Positions 34,595-42,555 of a DNA stretch of 64,000 bases are shown in pieces (positions within the stretch are counted from its first letter, which is position 1; each line of letters begins with the position of its first letter). Where the stretch lies: contig CAYURP010000007.1 of the NCBI GenBank assembly GCA_964447175.1, forward strand, positions 12,145-76,144. Reading direction: 5' to 3'. Position numbers and translations under genes: made by a program. Source of the stretch: CAYURP01 sp964447175 (GTDB lineage: Bacteria; Zixibacteria; MSB-5A5; SM23-73-2). A model generated the notes under the pieces. The model saw nothing but the letters and a program-made list of their open reading frames with translations. It was not told where the DNA came from and searched no databases.

Positions 34595-34740
34595 CGTCGG
34601 GTCAGGGACCCGACGGGCACAGCGAAAAAAAGAAATGTAGCGGAGGTCTTTAGACCTCCATTGGCGGAGGGGATAGGGAAAATAAAGAATGGAAAACTAA
34701 AGTTTTCCGCTACATTTAAATCGTCGGGTCAGGGGACCCG
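34595..34740 (+). repeat. TGTAG element copy 4 between two CGTCGGGTC hairpins
   Basis: Hairpin CGTCGGGTC, AGG, GACCCGACG at 34595-34615; a complete 79-bp element at 34636-34714 (TGTAGC...GCTACA, hairpin 2 in the GGAAAACT/AGTTTTCC form); and a truncated second CGTCGGGTC hairpin at 34723-34739. The pair element-plus-hairpin is thus a direct repeat with a period of about 127 bp. Confidence 0.85.
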
Positions 34741-34774
34741 AAAAGCACAGAAGGAGTAATCTGTTACTGGTGGA

Positions 34775-35797
34775 ATGGAGACAATGTATATACAGGAGAT
34801 TATAGCAAAAGATTATCGGGGTAAGACGGTTGAAAATGTGCATTTTGGGGCGATTGCGGTTGTTGATTCTAAAGGTAAACTGATCTATTCCTTTGGTGAT
34901 CCTTATTTTGTGACCTATCTCAGGTCTGCGGCTAAACCCTTTCAGGCTATTCCCTTGATAACCTCTGGTGCGGTGGAGGAGTTTGGACTTACTTCTAAAG
35001 AAATTGCTATTGTCTGCGGTTCGCATAATGGTCAGAAAAAACATACTGAGGTTGTTAAAAGTATTCTGAAAAAGATCGGTCTTTCTGAAAAATATTTGCA
35101 GTGCGGAACGCATATTCCTCATTATTATACGGTCAATAACATCCCCCCACCCAAAGGGGCAAGATTCAGACCGATTCATAATAACTGCTCTGGAAAACAT
35201 GCGGGGATTTTGGCATTGTCCGTTTATCACGGGTGGAATACGAAAAATTACCTGAGTCCCAAGCATCCGGCTCAAAAGATGATCCTGGATGCACTATCTG
35301 AGATTTGTGAGTATCCTAAGAAAAAAATCGGGATAGGAGTCGACGGGTGCGGAGTTCCGGTTTTTGCCATTCCCCTTTATAATATGGCTTTGGGCTTTGC
35401 TAGATTGATTACTTATAAGGGCAAAGACGAAAAGATCTCAAAAGCCTATGAGATCATAAGTTCTGCGATGTTGAGATATCCGGAAATGGTCTCAGGATTC
35501 GGAAGGTTCGATTTAGCACTTGCCAAAGCGGGAAAAGGGAATATATTATCTAAAGCCGGAGTGGCTCTGAACTGCCTGGGACTTGTGGACCGAGGTTGGG
35601 GAATGGCAGCTAAGGTGACAGATGGAGCAAGAACTGCCATTGCTCCTGTGGTTTGCGACGATTTAAGACAATTAGGTGCCGTGAAAAAATCTGATATGAA
35701 AAGATTCGGCGAATGGGTATTGCCCGTAATCAGAAATCATAAAGGGGATAGGGTGGGGTTTACCAGAGTTGAGTTTAAATTGAAAAGGAGAAAATGA
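34775..35797 (+). CDS. L-asparaginase II family protein (AnsA/Rhizobium type)
   Basis: 340 residues of the Asparaginase_II family: LRSAAKPFQAIPLI (residues about 49-62), the Ser-Lys motif region VCGSHNGQKKHTE (about 80-92), NNCSGKHAGILAL (about 140-152) and GIGVDGCGVPVF (about 188-199). The two Cys and Ser-Lys pairs typical of this non-classical, zinc-linked asparaginase family are kept. It hydrolyses asparagine to aspartate and ammonia, in the cytoplasm (no signal peptide). Four bp before an HD-domain gene. Confidence 0.88.
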   Translation: METMYIQEIIAKDYRGKTVENVHFGAIAVVDSKGKLIYSFGDPYFVTYLRSAAKPFQAIPLITSGAVEEFGLTSKEIAIVCGSHNGQKKHTEVVKSILKKIGLSEKYLQCGTHIPHYYTVNNIPPPKGARFRPIHNNCSGKHAGILALSVYHGWNTKNYLSPKHPAQKMILDALSEICEYPKKKIGIGVDGCGVPVFAIPLYNMALGFARLITYKGKDEKISKAYEIISSAMLRYPEMVSGFGRFDLALAKAGKGNILSKAGVALNCLGLVDRGWGMAAKVTDGARTAIAPVVCDDLRQLGAVKKSDMKRFGEWVLPVIRNHKGDRVGFTRVEFKLKRRK

Positions 35798-35800
35798 TAG

Positions 35801-36340
35801 ATGAAAGAAGAAATCCTGCAGCTTCTTCCTGAGATAAATAAAATTAAAAATGAAAAATTAAAAGATAAAGTCATTCTCACATGGGAACAGGGGATAAAGG
35901 AAGGGGGATGGAAGATAAAAGATTTAGAAAAGATTCCTTTTACTTTATTAATAAAGGATTTGAAGATAAATCTGATTCAGCATACCCGGGCAGTGACCAA
36001 CACCTCGTATGAGGCGGCAAAGATCCTTATGGATATATATGGAAATCTAATAAAGCTGGATATGGACGTTCTTTTGGCTGGCGCTATTCTACACGATGTT
36101 GGAAAGCTGATAGAGTATAAAGAGGTTGGTGGAAAATTCGTCAAATCTGAAAGAGGAAAGCTTTTGCGTCATCCTTTTTCCGGAGCTAATCTGGCTTGCA
36201 AGTATGGGCTTCCAGAAGAGGTGGTTCACGTGATAGCTGTCCATTCCAAGGAAGGTGATCTGGGGGGAAGAACAGTTGAGGGAATAATAGTCTATCACGC
36301 TGATTACATAAATTTCGAGTCATTAGGTGGGAAAATATAA
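35801..36340 (+). CDS. HD-domain phosphohydrolase
   Basis: 179 residues. The HD metal site is seen as LIQHTRAVTNTSYEA (His about 64), GAILHDVGKLIEY (HD about 97-98), HPFSGANLA (about 125) and VIAVHSKEG / YHADYINFE at the end. Such domains cleave phosphate esters, often of nucleotides; the substrate is not predictable. Cotranscribed with the asparaginase gene (3 bp gap). Confidence 0.82.
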   Translation: MKEEILQLLPEINKIKNEKLKDKVILTWEQGIKEGGWKIKDLEKIPFTLLIKDLKINLIQHTRAVTNTSYEAAKILMDIYGNLIKLDMDVLLAGAILHDVGKLIEYKEVGGKFVKSERGKLLRHPFSGANLACKYGLPEEVVHVIAVHSKEGDLGGRTVEGIIVYHADYINFESLGGKI

Positions 36341-36374
36341 CTCTATACGGTTTAACATATATTGAGGAGGAGAG

Positions 36375-37700
36375 ATGAGTTCTAAATCGAAACAAGCCAC
36401 TTCAGGCGGACTAAGGCAAGCTATGCTCACCCAGGATGAAATGCCCAAGAAATGGTACAATATCCTGCCTGATCTTCCTGAGCCCCTTCCCCCACCCAAG
36501 GATCCGGAAGAGGGTGAGTCAAGAATAGAGCGGCTTCCCCAGATTCTTCTGGGCGAGTGTTTGAAGCAGGAATTTTCCCAGGAGAGATGGATTGACATTC
36601 CGGATGACCTGATGAAACTCTATTCCCAGGCAGGTCGTCCCAGGCCACTTTTCAGAGCGGTGAATCTGGAGAAAAGATTGAAAACGCCGGCTCATATGTA
36701 TTATAAAGGGGAGTTTTTCAGCCCTACTGGAAGCCATAAGGTTAACACTGCTATTGCCCAGGCTTTCTATGCCCGGGAGGAGGGATATGAGAGGGTAACC
36801 ACGGAAACCGGAGCAGGCCAATGGGGAACTGCACTCTCTTATGGTGCATCCTTAGCTGGGCTGAAGTGTACGGTTTTCTGGGTTAGAGCGGTTTATAACT
36901 GGAAAGAGGATAGAAGAAATCTTATGGAGCTTTTTGGCTCCGAAGTGTATGCCTCACCCAGCCCCCAAACGGAATTTGGACGCTCCCTCTATGAAAAGAA
37001 CAACAATCACCCGGGCTCTCTGGGCATTGCCATCTCCGAGGGTATTGAGGACGCCATAAAGGATAAAAAAGCCATTTATTGTCTGGGCTCGGTTTTGAAT
37101 CACGTTCTGATGCACCAGACCATAATTGGCCTGGAATCCAAGCTTCAGTTCCAGCAGTTTGGTGAATATCCGGATATAGTCATTTCCTGTCTGGGCGGTG
37201 GGAGCAACTTCGGAGGATTCGCCATACCCTTTATGCATGATGTGTTAAAGGAAGGCAAAAAGATAAAATTCATCGCCGCTCAGAGTGAAGCCTCTCCCAA
37301 TTTGCAGGGAAAATATCGGTATGATTATGCGGATTATGCTGAGCAGACACCACTGTTGAAGATGTATACTCTGGGACACCAGGTGGCGATGGTTCCCATA
37401 AAAGGGGATGGATTGAGATATCACGGATGCTCACCTATCTTAAGCCTTTTGAGAGATAAAGGCTATATCGATACCATTGCTTATCCTGCAGATGAGAAAT
37501 ACGTATTTGAGAAAGCCAAGATATTTATCCAGACCGAAGGATACCTGCCAGCGCCTGAATCAGCTTACTCCATTGCCTGTGCCATAGACGAGGCGGAGAA
37601 ATGTAAGAAAACCGGCGAGGAGAAGGTGATTGGATTTAACGTTTCCGGTCACGGATTTATGGACATTCCAGGTTACCGGGAGGTTCTGGGATTGAAATAG
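36375..37700 (+). CDS. trpB: Tryptophan synthase beta-like protein, TrpB2 type
   Basis: 441 residues with a strong ribosome site (GAGGAGGAGAG). The longer N-terminus (RQAMLTQDEMPKKWYNILPDLP) and the PLP-binding GSHKVNTAIAQAF (Lys about 115) with TETGAGQWGTALSYGA and the glycine-rich CLGGGSNFGG are those of the TrpB2 subgroup, which occurs in archaea and some bacteria and does not need TrpA. It makes tryptophan from indole and serine, or rescues indole. No other trp genes are near. Followed after 9 bp by thi4. Confidence 0.9.
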   Translation: MSSKSKQATSGGLRQAMLTQDEMPKKWYNILPDLPEPLPPPKDPEEGESRIERLPQILLGECLKQEFSQERWIDIPDDLMKLYSQAGRPRPLFRAVNLEKRLKTPAHMYYKGEFFSPTGSHKVNTAIAQAFYAREEGYERVTTETGAGQWGTALSYGASLAGLKCTVFWVRAVYNWKEDRRNLMELFGSEVYASPSPQTEFGRSLYEKNNNHPGSLGIAISEGIEDAIKDKKAIYCLGSVLNHVLMHQTIIGLESKLQFQQFGEYPDIVISCLGGGSNFGGFAIPFMHDVLKEGKKIKFIAAQSEASPNLQGKYRYDYADYAEQTPLLKMYTLGHQVAMVPIKGDGLRYHGCSPILSLLRDKGYIDTIAYPADEKYVFEKAKIFIQTEGYLPAPESAYSIACAIDEAEKCKKTGEEKVIGFNVSGHGFMDIPGYREVLGLK

Positions 37701-37709
37701 GAGGATGAA

Positions 37710-38495
37710 ATGAGATTAGACGATGTGGAGATCACCCGGGCATTAGTAGATAGTTTTTTCAAGAAGTTTTTGGCTTATACCGAAGTGGACGTGGCTATTG
37801 TGGGCGGAGGACCAGCCGGGCTATGTGCTGCCTATAATCTGGCTAAAAATAAGATCAAAGTGGCATTGTTCGAAAGAAAGCTGAGCATCGGCGGCGGAAT
37901 GTGGGGTGGAGGGATGATGTTCAACCACATTGTGGTGAGCGAGGGAGGTAAAAGGATTCTGGATGAACTGAAAATTAAATCACAGAAGTATAAGAAAGGT
38001 TACTATATAGCTGATGCAGTGGAAGGGGTATCGATTCTGTGCTCCCAGGCGGTCAAGGCCGGCACCAAAATTTTCAATCTGATGTCAGCTGAGGATGTGA
38101 TGATGGAAAAGGGAAGGGTAACCGGTTTGGTATTGAACTGGTCAGCAGTGGAAATGGCCCATCTTCATGTTGATCCCTTATCCATAAGGGCAAAATATGT
38201 AATGGATGCTTCCGGCCATCCGGCAGAGGTGGCGAATATCATCGTGAAAAAGATAGGAAATCAGCTTAACACCTCCACCGGCGGAATCCTGGGAGAGAAA
38301 TCGATGTGGGCTGAAGTAGGGGAAAAAGCGGTGGTGGAAAATTCAAAGGAAATATATCCGGGAGTGTGGGTGGCTGGAATGGCGGCTAATGCCGTTTACG
38401 GAGCTCACAGAATGGGACCCATTTTCGGTGGAATGCTCCTTTCAGGTGAGAAGGTGGCAAAGGAGTTAATGAAAAGATTAAAAGTCAAGCGGTGA
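37710..38495 (+). CDS. thi4: Sulfide-dependent thiazole synthase, Thi4 family
   Basis: 261 residues. FAD/NAD-type motif VAIVGGGPAGLCAAYNLA (about 29-46), the GGGMWGGGMMFNHIV segment and GMAANAVYGAHRMGPIFGGML near the end. At the site where yeast Thi4 carries its sacrificial Cys the sequence is HLHVDPLSI, so the sulfur donor residue is His: this is the non-suicidal type that uses free sulfide with NAD and glycine to make the thiazole of thiamine, known from methanogens and anaerobes. Good ribosome site GAGGATG. No TPP riboswitch is seen upstream. Confidence 0.92.
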   Translation: MRLDDVEITRALVDSFFKKFLAYTEVDVAIVGGGPAGLCAAYNLAKNKIKVALFERKLSIGGGMWGGGMMFNHIVVSEGGKRILDELKIKSQKYKKGYYIADAVEGVSILCSQAVKAGTKIFNLMSAEDVMMEKGRVTGLVLNWSAVEMAHLHVDPLSIRAKYVMDASGHPAEVANIIVKKIGNQLNTSTGGILGEKSMWAEVGEKAVVENSKEIYPGVWVAGMAANAVYGAHRMGPIFGGMLLSGEKVAKELMKRLKVKR

Positions 38496-38504
38496 TAGTT
38501 TAAA

Positions 38505-38583
38505 TGTAGCGGAGGTCTTCAGACCTCCATAGGTGGAGGGGATAGGGGAAATAAAGAATGGAAAACTAAAGTTTTCCGCTACA
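38505..38583 (+). repeat. TGTAG...CTACA element, complete copy
   Basis: TGTAGCGGAGG...CCGCTACA with hairpins GGAGGTCT/AGACCTCC and GGAAAACT/AGTTTTCC; nearly identical to 33918-33996. Confidence 0.88.
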
Positions 38584-38595
38584 TAAAATCATGAT

Positions 38596-38704
38596 GGAAG
38601 ACTGAAGCCTTCCTCTGAATAAAAAAAGAAATGTAGAGGAGGTCTTCAGACCTCCATAAAGATAAAATTGGAAAAATGATGGAAAGCTGAAGCTTTCCTC
38701 TACA
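38596..38704 (+). repeat. Half element and complete element with swapped outer base pair
   Basis: A lone hairpin GGAAGACT/AGCCTTCC (one mismatch) at 38596-38613, then a complete copy at 38632-38704 that begins TGTAGAGG and ends CCTCTACA: both outer ends carry the A/T change, whereas other copies have C/G at this place. Such paired change supports a folded form with the ends pairing. Confidence 0.85.
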
Positions 38705-38725
38705 TTAAAAAACAAAAAACTGAAA

Positions 38726-39994
38726 ATGTCAGGCAAAACCATAATAGAAAAAATATTGTCAAAAGCATCCGGACAGGATGTAACTGCTGGAGACCGAGTC
38801 TGGGCAGATGTGGAATTGGCTGTTATCAGGGATTTTGGGGGTCCTAATGCGGTTCTGGAGTTTGATGAGTTCACTCAAAAAGGAAAGGTAAAAGATCCGG
38901 ATAAGATAGCCATTACCTTCGATTATCAAGCACCTGCCAAAGACCTGAAAGTTGCTCAGAATCAAGTTATATGCCGGGAGTTTGCTAAACGCCAGGGCAT
39001 AAAAAACCTGTTTGACGTTAACTGGGGCATTGGCCAGCACGTTTTGTTGGAAAATGGAAGGATAAAACCAGGTTCGGTGGTTGTAGGCACTGATAGCCAT
39101 ATGAATCTTTTAGGGGCGGTTGGTTCCTTTTCCACAGGTGTGGGAACTACTGATATCGTGGCTGCCTGGTATTCGGGAAAACTCTGGTTCAGGGTTCCCG
39201 AAACTATAAAAGTTATTTTTAAAGGTAATTATAATCCCCCTGCCTCAGCTAAGGATTTGACTTTAAAATTTGTCAAAGAAATAGGTCCGGATAAGCCCAA
39301 TTACAAATCCCTCGAATTTGCGGGAGAGCCCATTGAAAATTTAAGTCTTGCAGGTAGGATGACCCTTTGTTCAATGATTACCGAGATCAATGGCAAAATC
39401 CCCTTTATTCTTCCCAGTGGTGAAACACTCGGATTTTTGAAGGAGAGAATAAAAGAGGGATTTGAGATAGAGTCTGTAGATAAAACTGCAAATTACTCAG
39501 AGGAAATTGAGATCGACATTGAGAATTTAATCCCTCAAATTGCCTGTCCCCATACACCTTTTAATGTGACTTCTGTGGAGGAGGTTGAAGGAAGATTTTT
39601 CAATCAGGGTTTTATAGGCTCCTGCACCAATGGCAGGTTTGAGGATTTCAAGGCAGCAGCTGATATTTTGAAAAAAGCTGGGAAAATACATCCGGAAGTG
39701 AGATTGATCATAGTTCCAGCCACCAGGGAGGTGGCTTCCCAGATGTTAAAGGCTGGTCTTTACGATGTTTTTATGAGCCTGGGCGCGATGATAGCCAATC
39801 CCGGATGCAGCCTGTGTACTGCGGGGCACCATGGGGTTTTGGGCAAAGGAGACGTTCTGCTTTCCACATCTAACAGGAATTTTCTGGGCAAGCTGGGCAT
39901 AGGAGCTGAAGTTTACATTTGCAGTCCAGCCACGGTGGCAGCCTCCTGTGTGGAGGGGAAAATAACTGACCCGAGAAAATATTTTAAAGTTTAA
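38726..39994 (+). CDS. 3-isopropylmalate dehydratase / homoaconitase large subunit (aconitase family)
   Basis: 422 residues, the length of the archaeal-type LeuC/HacA large subunit. Iron-sulfur Cys: GSCTNGR (about 301) and NPGCSLCTAGHHG (Cys about 357 and 360); substrate motifs VVGTDSHMNLLGAVG and GVGTTDIVAAW are clear. It isomerises 2- to 3-isopropylmalate in leucine synthesis, or homocitrate in lysine synthesis. The small subunit is not adjacent, which is unusual. Only 21 bp after a TGTAG element and without a ribosome site. Confidence 0.88.
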   Translation: MSGKTIIEKILSKASGQDVTAGDRVWADVELAVIRDFGGPNAVLEFDEFTQKGKVKDPDKIAITFDYQAPAKDLKVAQNQVICREFAKRQGIKNLFDVNWGIGQHVLLENGRIKPGSVVVGTDSHMNLLGAVGSFSTGVGTTDIVAAWYSGKLWFRVPETIKVIFKGNYNPPASAKDLTLKFVKEIGPDKPNYKSLEFAGEPIENLSLAGRMTLCSMITEINGKIPFILPSGETLGFLKERIKEGFEIESVDKTANYSEEIEIDIENLIPQIACPHTPFNVTSVEEVEGRFFNQGFIGSCTNGRFEDFKAAADILKKAGKIHPEVRLIIVPATREVASQMLKAGLYDVFMSLGAMIANPGCSLCTAGHHGVLGKGDVLLSTSNRNFLGKLGIGAEVYICSPATVAASCVEGKITDPRKYFKV

Positions 39995-39996
39995 TA

Positions 39997-40023
39997 GTTT
40001 AATGGTTTAAAGGTTGAATGGTT
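39997..40023 (+). repeat. Left arm of inverted repeat around the four-helix-bundle gene
   Basis: GTTTAATGGTTTAAAGGTTG and on to AATGGTT; it pairs with 40465-40493 at about 23 of 27 positions and contains the gene's ATG at 40018. Confidence 0.85.
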
Positions 40024-40473
40024 ATAAATAGTTTTGAAGATCTCAATGTCTGGAAAAGAGCCCGAGAATTAGTCAATTTGATTTACAGGATAACTAAAAA
40101 GAAAGAATTCTCTGCGGATAAGGGATTAGTAGATCAGATAAGGCGAGCTTCTGTTTCCATATTATCTAATATATCAGAGGGATTTGAAAGAGGTTCCAAT
40201 GTGGAGTTCATTCAGTTTCTTTACATTGCTAAAGCCTCCTGTGGAGAAGTAAGATGTCAGCTTTTAATAGCCAGCGATCAAGGTTATGTTAATCAAAAGG
40301 AATTAAATGAAACTAAAGAATTGGCTATGAAGGTTTCAGGTATGATTGGAAATTTAATCAATTATCTGAGAAAGTCTAAAATAAAGGGAGCTAAATTCAA
40401 AAAAACTCCAAAAAGGTCCATTAAAGAAGAGTTAGATGAGATTTTAGCTAAACATGCATCTAAAAACCATTAA
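40018..40473 (+). CDS. Four-helix-bundle protein, S23/IVS-like (TIGR02436 type)
   Basis: 151 residues. Typical N-terminus SFEDLNVWKRARELVNLIYR, then VDQIRRASVSILSNISEGFERGS (about 38-60) and FIQFLYIAKASCGEVRCQL (about 66-84): the family first found in the intervening sequences of bacterial 23S rRNA and often present as free cassettes. A Lys-rich tail follows. Start and stop codons lie in the two arms of a flanking inverted repeat. Function unknown. It separates the dehydratase and DUF554 genes and looks like an inserted cassette. Confidence 0.9.
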   Translation: MVINSFEDLNVWKRARELVNLIYRITKKKEFSADKGLVDQIRRASVSILSNISEGFERGSNVEFIQFLYIAKASCGEVRCQLLIASDQGYVNQKELNETKELAMKVSGMIGNLINYLRKSKIKGAKFKKTPKRSIKEELDEILAKHASKNH

Positions 40474-40494
40474 ACCCTTGAACCGTTAAACCAC
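40465..40494 (+). repeat. Right arm of inverted repeat around the four-helix-bundle gene
   Basis: AACCATTAAACCCTTGAACC and on to GTTAAACCAC, the reverse complement (with about four changes) of 39997-40023. The gene's TAA stop at 40471-40473 is inside it. Confidence 0.85.
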
Positions 40495-40531
40495 TATACG
40501 AGAAGATAGATAGGGAAAACGAGAGATCTGA

Positions 40532-41209
40532 ATGAAAGGAACTCTGGTTAATACAGCAACTGTTATCATCGGTAGCCTTCTGGGGATTTTAATTGGCGTC
40601 AGGTTTCCAGAGAGGCTCAGAACTACTGTGATGCACGCTCTGGGATTAGTCACCATTTTGATTGGATTAAAACTGGCCTTTAAAACCGAAAACATCCTTC
40701 TGGTCATTGGTAGTTTAGCTCTGGGAGGTGTGGTAGGAGAGGTTTTAGGAATTGAGGAAGGTCTGGAAAAACTGGGAGAATTTATAAAGAGCAAGGTCAA
40801 ATCCCAATCGGGCAATTTCGTTTTAGGTTTTGTGACCTCGTCTTTGGTCTTCTGCGTGGGACCAATGACCGTTGTGGGCGCCATCGAGGACGGCGTTTCC
40901 GGCAATGCCAGCATTCTTTATGCCAAGTCGATCCTGGATGGATTTGCCTCCATGGCTTTTGCCTCCAGCTTAGGTGTGGGTGTTTTGTTTTCCTCCTTAA
41001 CTGTATTTATCTATCAAGGGGTGTTGACCCTTCTGGGGGCTCAGTTAAGTTTTCTACTGCAGCCGTCGATTTTAGATGAGATGAGTGCCACCGGTGGATT
41101 AATGATTGTGGGAATAGGATTTTATCTTCTGGGGATTAAAAGGATAAAAGTAGCGAACTTTCTGCCGGCTTTAGTATTTGCAGTAGTTCTGGCTTTAATA
41201 TTTAAATGA
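40532..41209 (+). CDS. DUF554 family membrane protein
   Basis: 225 residues with about seven hydrophobic segments. N-terminal GTLVNTATVIIGSLLGIL and the GxxxGEVLGIE, FVTSSLVFCVGPMTVVGAIEDG and SILYAKSILDGFASMAFASSLGVG blocks are those of DUF554, predicted transporters of unknown substrate. Inner membrane. Confidence 0.88.
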   Translation: MKGTLVNTATVIIGSLLGILIGVRFPERLRTTVMHALGLVTILIGLKLAFKTENILLVIGSLALGGVVGEVLGIEEGLEKLGEFIKSKVKSQSGNFVLGFVTSSLVFCVGPMTVVGAIEDGVSGNASILYAKSILDGFASMAFASSLGVGVLFSSLTVFIYQGVLTLLGAQLSFLLQPSILDEMSATGGLMIVGIGFYLLGIKRIKVANFLPALVFAVVLALIFK

Positions 41210-41242
41210 GATATCGTAAAATTCAAATTAAGAGGTGAGCAT

Positions 41243-42337
41243 ATGGCTAAAGTAACTTCAGATGAAAGAGTTCTTGATTTAAGGCCAGATCACATCAAAG
41301 AGAAGTTAGGTTCTCAAAGCAAGGTCTGCCTTTTGAATTCCCACCACATCTTTGAGGTCTTAAGGGAGGAGAAGGTGATTGTAATGGCTTGTAATGCCAG
41401 AATTAAGCATGTCATTCCCGGAATTATGAGGGCAGCTGAAAAGTTGGATGCGGTGGTGGCATTTGAGCTAGCAAAATCAGAGGGTGGGGTGGATGGAGGC
41501 TATACCGGACAAACTCCTCAGATTTTCTTTGAAACTATTGTAGAATATGCTGAAAGGCTTAACTTCTCCAAACCTTTTTTCATCCACGCAGACCACCTCA
41601 CGGTGAAGGATACTTCACAGGGTGCTTTTGATTCCGCAAAGGAGTTGATTCAAGCCGAACTGGAGGCAGGATATACCTCTTTTGCCATTGATGCCTCATT
41701 CAACCACATTCCAGATAACACGGATATTACCATAAAATTAGCCCAGCCCATAGTAGAGCACGGTCTGGGTTTGGAGGTGGAAGTGGGCGAGATAAAACAT
41801 ACCGGAGCGGATGGCACAATAACCACAGTAGAGGAAGCCACCACCTTTATCTCAGGATTGGCAAAGGGAAAGGTTTATCCTGACCTTTTAGCCATAAATA
41901 ACGGATCCAAACACGGCAACTATCTTGAAGGAGAGAAGGTTTTCATTGATCTGGATAGAACAAAGGAGATCTATGATGAAATCAAAAACCGCGGAATTTG
42001 TATAGCTCAGCATGGGATAACCGGAACTCCCATTCACCTGGTAGGAAAATTTGCGGATTACGGGATTCGTAAGGGAAATGTAGGAACTGAATGGCAAAAT
42101 ATCGCTTACGAATTCATTCCCAAAGATCTTATGGATCAGATGAAAAAATGGGCTGAGAGTAATAAGAAGGATATAAAATTTACTACCAGAGAGTTTAAAA
42201 AGGAGATAGATTCCATTCCCGAAAAAAATGCAAGACAGATAGAGGAAAGATCCTATCAAACTGCCTCAGAATTCATTCAGGCATTCAGAGCTAAAAATCT
42301 GGCATCTTTAGTTAAAAAGAAGCTTTTAGAAAGGTAG
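41243..42337 (+). CDS. Class II fructose-bisphosphate aldolase family protein
   Basis: 364 residues, ribosome site AAGAGGTGAGC. Zinc ligands: HADHLT (about 114-117), EVEVGEIKHTGADG (about 175-188) and NNGSKHGNY (about 213-221), plus QHGITGTPIHLV near 255-266. It catalyses reversible aldol cleavage of fructose-1,6-bisphosphate or a related ketose bisphosphate in glycolysis/gluconeogenesis. N- and C-terminal extensions of about 40 and 50 residues compared with FbaA set it in a less-studied subgroup, so tagatose or other substrate cannot be excluded. Confidence 0.88.
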   Translation: MAKVTSDERVLDLRPDHIKEKLGSQSKVCLLNSHHIFEVLREEKVIVMACNARIKHVIPGIMRAAEKLDAVVAFELAKSEGGVDGGYTGQTPQIFFETIVEYAERLNFSKPFFIHADHLTVKDTSQGAFDSAKELIQAELEAGYTSFAIDASFNHIPDNTDITIKLAQPIVEHGLGLEVEVGEIKHTGADGTITTVEEATTFISGLAKGKVYPDLLAINNGSKHGNYLEGEKVFIDLDRTKEIYDEIKNRGICIAQHGITGTPIHLVGKFADYGIRKGNVGTEWQNIAYEFIPKDLMDQMKKWAESNKKDIKFTTREFKKEIDSIPEKNARQIEERSYQTASEFIQAFRAKNLASLVKKKLLER

Positions 42338-42367
42338 CCCTGTTCTAAAAAAGTTCAGCAAAACCTC

Positions 42368-42395
42368 TTGACAAATCAAGAACTTTTGGTATTTT
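42368..42395 (+). promoter_or_regulatory. Putative promoter upstream of the C25 gene
   Basis: TTGACA (42368-42373), 16-bp spacer, TATTTT (42390-42395). A leader of about 155 nt would include the hairpin at 42515-42539. Confidence 0.5.
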
Positions 42396-42514
42396 AACGT
42401 AAATACAAAAGTGGAGAGGCCTATAGATAAATAGTTAAAGAGTTGTTTTTAAACTATAAAAAGTGAAAGCTTTAGCGATGTTGGGTGACTCTTTAACTAT
42501 AAATAGGCTCGGAT

Positions 42515-42545
42515 AACCGAGTTGAAGATTTACTCGGTTTTTTTT
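42515..42545 (+). terminator. Terminator-like hairpin directly before the C25 ribosome site
   Basis: AACCGAGT, 9-nt loop, ACTCGGTT, then a T-run to 42545. It would stop transcripts coming from the promoter at 42368 unless it is bypassed, or may simply close the aldolase operon. No pairing alternative (antiterminator) was evident. Confidence 0.7.
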
Positions 42546-42555
42546 GTGGAGTAAG

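Noticed and set aside
33832..34740. CRISPR array
   Set aside because: Repeats of similar length recur, but spacing is irregular, spacers are themselves conserved, and no cas genes are present; the hairpin/RAYT explanation fits better.
37600..37710. TPP riboswitch in front of thi4
   Set aside because: Only 9 bp separate thi4 from trpB, so there is no room for the aptamer and its conserved core is not seen.
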